Positions 12,861 to 17,948 of a stretch of 17,948 nucleotides of DNA are shown in pieces (position 1 is the first letter of the stretch; the number at the start of each line of letters is the position of its first letter). Position numbers and translations under genes: made by a program. The DNA is from JAUIHN01 sp964556075 (GTDB lineage Bacteria; Patescibacteriota; Saccharimonadia; Saccharimonadales; Saccharimonadaceae): assembly GCA_964556075.1 (NCBI GenBank), contig CAZKUV010000011.1:1-17948 (forward strand). The letters run 5' to 3'. The notes below the pieces were generated by a model. That model searched no databases. It was given only the letters and a program-made list of their open reading frames with translations, and had not been told where the DNA came from.

Positions 12861-15179
12861 ATGACTAACGCCGTAAAAACTGGATTTCAACAGTTGCCGA
12901 TACTGGAATGCAAGGACCAAATTCTCGATGCTGTTAAAAATAATCAGGTCGTCATACTCACAGCCGAAACTGGAGCGGGCAAGAGTACACAGGTACCCCA
13001 GTATCTTGCTGAGACTGGGTTTAAAAAGGTGATAATAACACAACCTCGAATATTAGCCGCTCGTAACCTCTGCTCTCGCGTCAGAGAAGAATGGGCAGAA
13101 CGAAACCTCGAAGATAGCACAAGAATCGTTGGGTATCGAACCGCTCACGAACGTGACGATGATTCCGACAATACCATTCTCTTCTGTACTGATGGCTTAC
13201 AGCTCGTACGCGAGCTGACAGGTAGCGGTACGTCCTCCATGCAGGTACTCGTTCTTGACGAGATACACGAGTGGAACGAAAACATGGAGGTACTTATCGC
13301 ATGGTCGAAAAAACGTTGCGAGGAAGATCCGCATTTCAAGGTCGTGCTCATGAGCGCGACTATTGAAGCGGAAAGTCTGTCACGATATTTTGGTGGCGCC
13401 GCCATTATTACAGTGCCAGGGCGAAGCCACACAGTAACCAAACGAAGCGGTAGCGACCTCATCCAAGAAATTATCAAACAAATTGATGCCCCCGAACCAA
13501 GTAATATACTTGTTTTCTTACCAGGCAAAGCTGAAATTGAAAATGTCGCGGAGGTCATCAAAAAGAAAGCACTCTTATCCGGCGTTCCTGTCATACCGCT
13601 CCATGGTCAGTTAGAACCAGAGGTACAGCAGCGGGCGTTTGCTCATTATCCAACAGGTAAAGTTATCTTATCGACAAATGTCGCCCAGACGAGTGTTACG
13701 ATTGACGATATTGATGTCGTGATTGACTCTGGACTCGAACGTCGTGCGGAAGTTAGAAACGGTGTCGAAGGACTATTTATCGCCGAAGTCTCTCAGGCCG
13801 ACTGTTTGCAACGAGCAGGAAGGGCGGGGAGAACAAAAGAAGGAATTTATATACTAGCGCAGTTCGACCAACTGCCGTGCAACCCAATTAAAAAACGCCC
13901 CGAGTATGGCGTACCAGAAATCCTCAGGAAACATATTGACCGACTTGTACTGAGGCTCGCAAATATTGGTATAGACATCGAAGACCTAGTCTTTTTTCAC
14001 TCGCCAAAGCCAAATGCAATCAGGCGGGCTAAATCCAAGCTAATAACACTGGGAGCGTTAACAAAACAGGGCACCGTGACAAACATCGGACGAACAATGG
14101 AACGTTTTCCAGTCGAGTCTGGGTACGCACGGATGCTGGTAGAAGCTGAACGGTATTCTCCAGAGATTCGAGCGAAGTTGGCGGCTATCATAGCGATTCA
14201 GGAAGTAGAAGGGATAGTAAAGAATGGCACACGATATATGGGTTGGAGACAATTCACGGATCAGACTAGCTCCGATCTACTCGGACAGTATGACGTATAT
14301 CTAGCGCTCCCAGGAATCGATCCTATCGATTACGAGGAAATCGGGATAATTGCTAAAAACATATCAAAAGCCGATGAGGTAAAAGACAGATTATTTCGCG
14401 ACCTTGGACTTGAAGGCGCAATACTAAGCCCAGTAACAGAAGAGGAGTCGGAACCATTGCTTCGCTGTATTGTTGCAGGACAGCTCGACCAACTGTGGGC
14501 TGTGCAGCCGAACGGTGAAGTCATACATCTAGGGACCAGACAACGACGAAAACTCTCCAGCGGAACAATTGTAAAACACGCTAGTGTAGTTGCTGCGACC
14601 CCGTTTGACCTTGAAGTTCCTACGCCAAAAGGACTCCAGACTCTACATCTCGTAACGGACGTGACCGCCCTTAACCCGATTTGGCTCGAATCACTTGCAC
14701 CGCACTTATTCGAAGTTAGGCCGGGTAAAGTGTACTACGACCCAAAGTATGGCACACTCGCCATCAGAACACATCTCCAGTTCGAAGGCCATTCACTCGA
14801 AGCAGCTGGCACTCCACTACTTGAGCATACTCCTGAAAATGAGCGATTATTCATTAAACAATTCGCAATTTGGGCACATGGACAACTTGAAATCGAACGC
14901 GACCGACTTCAGTTACTCAATTCAAGGCATATCCCGAAAATACCCCTTGACCATGTTAGAGAACGCGTTCGTCGTCAGGCAGAAGGAATAATTTCGATAC
15001 ACGAACTTAATAAGAAGCAACAATTCGAACTAAAGAAATTGGGGAAGCTGGAATCTTATGTTGGTAAGAAATTTATGCGTCAGTTGACAACTTCGTGGGT
15101 CGGGAAAGCAACACCAAAGAAGCGTCGGTTCGGCTGGAGAACTTATAAACGACGCTATAATAGACGTAAAGACGTATAA
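12861..15179 (+). CDS. DEIH-box ATP-dependent RNA helicase (HrpA/HrpB type)
   Basis: 772 residues, superfamily 2 DEAH/RHA helicase. Motifs in order: I ETGAGKST (Lys41), Ia TQPRILAARNL, II DEIH (133-136, Ile in place of Ala), III SAT (165-167), IV LVFLPGKAEIE, V STNVAQTSVTIDDIDVVIDSG, VI QRAGRAGR (317-324). A winged-helix/HA2 region follows (about 350-490, with FHSPKPNAIRRAKSKLITLGAL), then an OB-fold region ending VTALNPIWLESLAPHLFEV. The last 40 residues are strongly basic (KKRRFGWRTYKRRYNRRK) and may bind RNA. Length is near HrpB and well short of HrpA. It should unwind RNA or RNP, perhaps in ribosome assembly or RNA decay. AGGA (12853-12856) precedes the ATG. The rRNA methyltransferase gene follows 9 nt after the stop, so the two are probably co-transcribed. 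Confidence 0.93.
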   Translation: MTNAVKTGFQQLPILECKDQILDAVKNNQVVILTAETGAGKSTQVPQYLAETGFKKVIITQPRILAARNLCSRVREEWAERNLEDSTRIVGYRTAHERDDDSDNTILFCTDGLQLVRELTGSGTSSMQVLVLDEIHEWNENMEVLIAWSKKRCEEDPHFKVVLMSATIEAESLSRYFGGAAIITVPGRSHTVTKRSGSDLIQEIIKQIDAPEPSNILVFLPGKAEIENVAEVIKKKALLSGVPVIPLHGQLEPEVQQRAFAHYPTGKVILSTNVAQTSVTIDDIDVVIDSGLERRAEVRNGVEGLFIAEVSQADCLQRAGRAGRTKEGIYILAQFDQLPCNPIKKRPEYGVPEILRKHIDRLVLRLANIGIDIEDLVFFHSPKPNAIRRAKSKLITLGALTKQGTVTNIGRTMERFPVESGYARMLVEAERYSPEIRAKLAAIIAIQEVEGIVKNGTRYMGWRQFTDQTSSDLLGQYDVYLALPGIDPIDYEEIGIIAKNISKADEVKDRLFRDLGLEGAILSPVTEEESEPLLRCIVAGQLDQLWAVQPNGEVIHLGTRQRRKLSSGTIVKHASVVAATPFDLEVPTPKGLQTLHLVTDVTALNPIWLESLAPHLFEVRPGKVYYDPKYGTLAIRTHLQFEGHSLEAAGTPLLEHTPENERLFIKQFAIWAHGQLEIERDRLQLLNSRHIPKIPLDHVRERVRRQAEGIISIHELNKKQQFELKKLGKLESYVGKKFMRQLTTSWVGKATPKKRRFGWRTYKRRYNRRKDV

Positions 15180-15188
15180 AGGAGATAC

Positions 15189-16493
15189 ATGAAACAGCCT
15201 GAGCCGATCGAGGTGAGACTCGATAAAATCGTTGGAGGTGGTCAAGCGCTTGGGACTATGCCAGACGGTCGCAAATTGTTCGCATGGGGTGGATTACCCG
15301 GCGAACTGGTTCGCGTACAGATTACTAAAAAGAAATCGTCCTACCTCGAAGGCATTGTCACTGAGGTGATTGAACCGAGCCCGGAGCGATCCGAACCTCT
15401 CGACGCAGATAGTTACCTCTCAACCAGCCCATGGCAAATAATGACGTTCTCCGCGGAGCAGCACTATAAGGTAGAGCTTGTTCATGAAGCCTTTAAACTC
15501 CACCAGTTAACACTTCCCGAATCAACCGAGGTATACACAGACGGGCGCCAGTATCGATACCGAAATAAAGTTGAATTCAGCTGGTATAGTGAACATACCT
15601 CAGATCCTGGGAGAGAGACCCTGGAATTAGCCTTTTACAGACGAGGATCTAAAGGAAAAATCATTATCCAAGACTCAGCGTTACTACCCGAAGGGGTAGT
15701 TCGGCTAGCACACGCGATTAAGAATACTCTCTATTCCCAAGGAGTTACCGCGAGGCAACTTAAAACCCTCCTTATCCGAAGCGACAAAAACGGAAATTGC
15801 GTTTGGCAGCTCTACGTCAAGGATACACATTTTGCGCACACAGACACTCTTCTCGCATCCAATCTGCCGGCACGTGGAGGAGAAGTCATATTTAGCAATC
15901 CAAATAGCCCAGCTAGTGTAATTAGCGAACGACTTGGAAGCACAGGAGAGACTATATTGAGCGATACTTTGCTTGGCGTCCCGTTCCGGTACGCAACAGA
16001 AGGCTTTTTCCAAGTCAACCTACCCGTCTACGAGCAGTCCCTTCTGGATATACAGACATGGATACGTGACACCGATAAACAAGTTGTCGACTTGTATTCG
16101 GGCGTCGGCTCCATCGGTCTTACAATCGGTGGTCAAAGGGTTACGCTCGTAGAGAGCAACGAACATGCAGTTCGAGAGATGAAGCAAAACATAGAAAGAC
16201 TTGGGATACAGGCAACCCCGGTGCTTGCGACCAGTGAAGAGGCTCTTGAATATATCACGGGAGATAAAATTATCATCGTTGATCCACCGCGAGCAGGGCT
16301 ACATACCGATGTGATACACAGATTACTTGAAGCTCACCCCGACAGAATCCTATATCTGAGCTGTAACCCGACCACACAGGCCAGGGATATCAGTTTACTG
16401 CATTCTAGATATGCAATTAGCTTCAATCGTGGCTATAACTTTTTTCCTCGCACTCCACATATCGAGCACTTGGTCGTGCTTGAGGCGAAATAA
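15189..16493 (+). CDS. rlmD: TRAM-domain 23S rRNA (uracil-5-)-methyltransferase, RlmD/RlmCD-like, without Fe-S cysteines
   Basis: 434 residues. AAAGGAGA lies just before the ATG. An N-terminal TRAM domain (about 1-60; KIVGGGQALG, GGLPGELVRV, GIVTEVIEPSPER) is followed by the RumA/TrmA catalytic domain. Visible there are FFQVNLPVYEQ, the SAM motif VDLYSGVGSIGL (Asp301), VDPPRAGL (365-367), and the nucleophile Cys392 in LYLSCNPTTQARD. The family makes m5U in 23S rRNA from SAM through a covalent Cys intermediate. Typical RlmD has Cys residues for a 4Fe-4S cluster right after the EPSPxR stretch; here that stretch reads LDADSYLSTSPW, and only two Cys exist in the whole protein, so the cluster must be absent. 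The rRNA position cannot be assigned from sequence, and tRNA U54 is possible. It is likely in an operon with the helicase. Confidence 0.88.
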   Translation: MKQPEPIEVRLDKIVGGGQALGTMPDGRKLFAWGGLPGELVRVQITKKKSSYLEGIVTEVIEPSPERSEPLDADSYLSTSPWQIMTFSAEQHYKVELVHEAFKLHQLTLPESTEVYTDGRQYRYRNKVEFSWYSEHTSDPGRETLELAFYRRGSKGKIIIQDSALLPEGVVRLAHAIKNTLYSQGVTARQLKTLLIRSDKNGNCVWQLYVKDTHFAHTDTLLASNLPARGGEVIFSNPNSPASVISERLGSTGETILSDTLLGVPFRYATEGFFQVNLPVYEQSLLDIQTWIRDTDKQVVDLYSGVGSIGLTIGGQRVTLVESNEHAVREMKQNIERLGIQATPVLATSEEALEYITGDKIIIVDPPRAGLHTDVIHRLLEAHPDRILYLSCNPTTQARDISLLHSRYAISFNRGYNFFPRTPHIEHLVVLEAK

Positions 16494-16511
16494 CTGTGGT
16501 TAATACTGTCC

Positions 16512-16540
16512 TTGACCCGAGAATAAGAGCATAGTACAGT
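16512..16540 (+). promoter_or_regulatory. Candidate promoter for the pilin-like gene
   Basis: TTGACC (16512-16517), a 17-nt spacer and TACAGT (16535-16540) are present. The box sits inside CATAGTACAGT; CATAGTACAAT occurs just before the helicase start (12842-12852). A start here would give an almost leaderless message beginning near the ATG at 16551. Confidence 0.4.
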
Positions 16541-16550
16541 GAGCATAAGC

Positions 16551-17708
16551 ATGATACAGAAAAGTACTCACTCGACTCTTGCGGTACTAATTGTCCTTGT
16601 GGTGATACTAGGTATTAGCGTGTTCTCAATCGTTACTTTCCGAAGTGTTGGCAGAGAAATACGAGATGTAAGCCGCGGTGTCACTGCTGTTAGACTGAGT
16701 CAAGCTCTTGAGAGGTATTATCACCAAAACGGTGAATACCCATCAGTAGCCAGCCTTGTTAATGCTATCCCGGGCAACACAATCCAGCTAGTAGCATCTA
16801 GGATATCACTATCTCCTACGCAGTTACGTATGCCGCAGATGTCAGATACAAATGCAAACATAATCACTGCTGGTCCAGAACCAACCGTCGACGCCATCGT
16901 CTATATTGCCGAGAGTGACGATGATAACGATCAGTGTCAAAACAACCCGGCAAGTGGATGTGCTCGATTCCGACTACAATATAAGGAAGAATCTGGACAA
17001 ATAAAAACTATTAGAAGCCGCCACAATACTAAAACTAGTCCGCGCGGTACCGCCGTACATACTATATCACCACCGTCTTCACCGGCGGTCATAGCGCTGC
17101 CATGGGACGGTACAGCCATAACATTCGATTGGGATAATGTAGCATGTCCGCTTGGCATGTCGGCAGAATATCTCAGGGAATGGTCGCGAGAAGGGTACGC
17201 ATCTGGAGCGTTAGATCCAGTTACGACTACCGGATATACTATCTACACGAACCTTCAAGGATTTGAATATTCAATTAAAGTTCAAGCTCGTTGTGTCAAC
17301 GACCATACGTCGACTGACTGGAGCGCTCCTGAGATAGTCAGAGTTACTACCCCAATCAAAGCTCCCAAAGCACCGGTAGAGTTGAATGTCCATACGCCAG
17401 CTGATCAAGATAGCGTTTCCTGGACCTGGAAAACACCGTCTTGCGGAGCAGGGTTGAGAGCCGTCTCGACAGGGCAGGTACTTGCTTTTCCGAGTTCTTC
17501 CGGGAATATAGATAACGCGATAGAAATTAACGAATTTGGTCAATCGTTGGGTGACCCAGAGACTTCAAGCTATTCCATTGCAACTTCAAGGATCCAGAGT
17601 GGACATTCTGTAGTGATGAAAGTTCGTTACACCTGCATAAACGAAGTAACTGGGCGAATCGGCGACGCAGGGCCGTTCGGAATTAGTCCTGAATTCGTTG
17701 TAAGTTAA
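16551..17708 (+). CDS. Pilin-like membrane protein with Fn3-like domains
   Basis: 385 residues from the ATG at 16551; an in-frame GTG at 16539 adds four residues but lies in the candidate -10 box. One N-terminal helix (TLAVLIVLVVILGISVFSIV) runs into SVGREIRDVSRG and then RLSQALERYYHQNGEYPSVASL, the pattern seen after the spine helix of type IV pilins. The canonical G|F...E cleavage site is missing, so it may be a degenerate pseudopilin or simply a bitopic protein. An Asp-rich loop with a Cys pair (DDDNDQCQNNPASGCARF) follows. Then come two Fn3-like units (about 165-265 and 270-385) with Trp-rich strands (ITFDWDN, VSWTWKTP) and paired Cys. It likely faces outside and binds or joins other surface proteins. 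The next gene follows with an 11-nt gap and is probably in the same transcript. Confidence 0.75.
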   Translation: MIQKSTHSTLAVLIVLVVILGISVFSIVTFRSVGREIRDVSRGVTAVRLSQALERYYHQNGEYPSVASLVNAIPGNTIQLVASRISLSPTQLRMPQMSDTNANIITAGPEPTVDAIVYIAESDDDNDQCQNNPASGCARFRLQYKEESGQIKTIRSRHNTKTSPRGTAVHTISPPSSPAVIALPWDGTAITFDWDNVACPLGMSAEYLREWSREGYASGALDPVTTTGYTIYTNLQGFEYSIKVQARCVNDHTSTDWSAPEIVRVTTPIKAPKAPVELNVHTPADQDSVSWTWKTPSCGAGLRAVSTGQVLAFPSSSGNIDNAIEINEFGQSLGDPETSSYSIATSRIQSGHSVVMKVRYTCINEVTGRIGDAGPFGISPEFVVS

Positions 17709-17719
17709 GGAGATAGTAC

Positions 17720-17948
17720 ATGGGAAAGAAACGAGACAAAAAGAGAGCTATCATAGTAATTGTCCTCATCATGGTTCTGACCATTGCGGCAACGGCAGCT
17801 GTTCTTAAAATGACGGACCCTCTCAACTTTAATACGCAAACGTCCGAGGATCAGGAAGAAGAAAGGGGAAATTATGCGGAAGATGCCGACTCAATACTTG
17901 ATTCAGCAGAAGCAGCGTTATCAGAAGGTCGTTTTGATGACGCGGCAC
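17720..17948 (+). CDS. N-terminally anchored membrane protein (3' partial)
   Basis: The gene is cut by the right edge after 76 codons. AAGGAGA (17707-17713) lies 6 nt before the ATG at 17720. A short basic start (MGKKRDKKR) precedes a single membrane helix (AIIVIVLIMVLTIAATAAVL), then an acidic linker (SEDQEEERG). The last visible residues, DADSILDSAEAALSEGRFDDAA, look like the first helix pair of a TPR-type repeat. I infer an anchor with an extracytoplasmic helical repeat domain, possibly serving the pilin-like protein encoded upstream. The function is unknown. Confidence 0.72.
   Translation, partial: MGKKRDKKRAIIVIVLIMVLTIAATAAVLKMTDPLNFNTQTSEDQEEERGNYAEDADSILDSAEAALSEGRFDDAA

Noticed and set aside
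1..17948. CRISPR array, transposon, IS element, prophage, rRNA or tRNA
   Set aside because: No regularly spaced repeats beyond the propeller blades, no transposase or integrase, and no rRNA or cloverleaf signature was found by reading both strands.
1..17948. Alternative genetic code (TGA as Gly, as in some CPR lineages)
   Set aside because: No conserved gene contains in-frame TGA, and the Ig/PKD gene ends at TGA (6664-6666) right after its basic C-terminal tail.

Overview
The window looks like a chromosomal scaffold from a Candidatus Patescibacteria (CPR) bacterium, most likely a Saccharibacteria (TM7) relative. This is inference from content: a prepilin with a G|FTIVELLIV processing site followed by YNGIQNRA, several secreted or single-pass surface proteins, and a malic enzyme. 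Every TGA I can judge acts as a stop, so the code is standard. No rRNA or tRNA gene was recognised. A run of ten Ns (12430-12439) marks an assembly join.

Layout. 1-6666 (+) is a compact surface-protein operon of five genes. A kelch-type propeller protein, cut by the left edge, carries a C-terminal beta domain. A DUF916-like membrane-anchored protein follows with overlapping reading frames. Next come a Ser/Thr/Gly-rich secreted protein with the same kind of C-terminal domain, a second DUF916-like anchored protein, and an Ig-like/PKD membrane protein. The order [secreted protein with shared C-terminal domain, then DUF916-like partner] occurs twice and resembles the WxL/WxIP surface systems of Firmicutes.

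6815-9063 holds a GT4 glycosyltransferase (+) convergent with a D-Ala-D-Ala-ligase-like ATP-grasp enzyme (-). 9284-10078 (+) is a type IV prepilin with a beta-rich C-terminal domain. 10201-10863 (+) is a GC-richer coiled-coil protein of unknown function with its own promoter and a strong terminator. 10975-12102 (-) is a malic enzyme.

12271-12821 (-) is a small unit with a near-consensus promoter, a leader with three hairpins, a small unknown CDS, the assembly gap, a stable hairpin with a possible pseudoknot, and a terminator. It is the most structured non-coding stretch in the window.

12861-17948 (+) holds a DEIH-box HrpA/HrpB-type helicase, a TRAM-domain rRNA m5U methyltransferase without iron-sulfur cysteines, a pilin-like protein with Fn3-like domains, and the start of a membrane-anchored protein cut by the right edge. 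The themes are surface display and adhesion (two pilin-like genes plus the first operon), envelope synthesis (glycosyltransferase, ligase-like enzyme) and RNA metabolism (helicase, methyltransferase).
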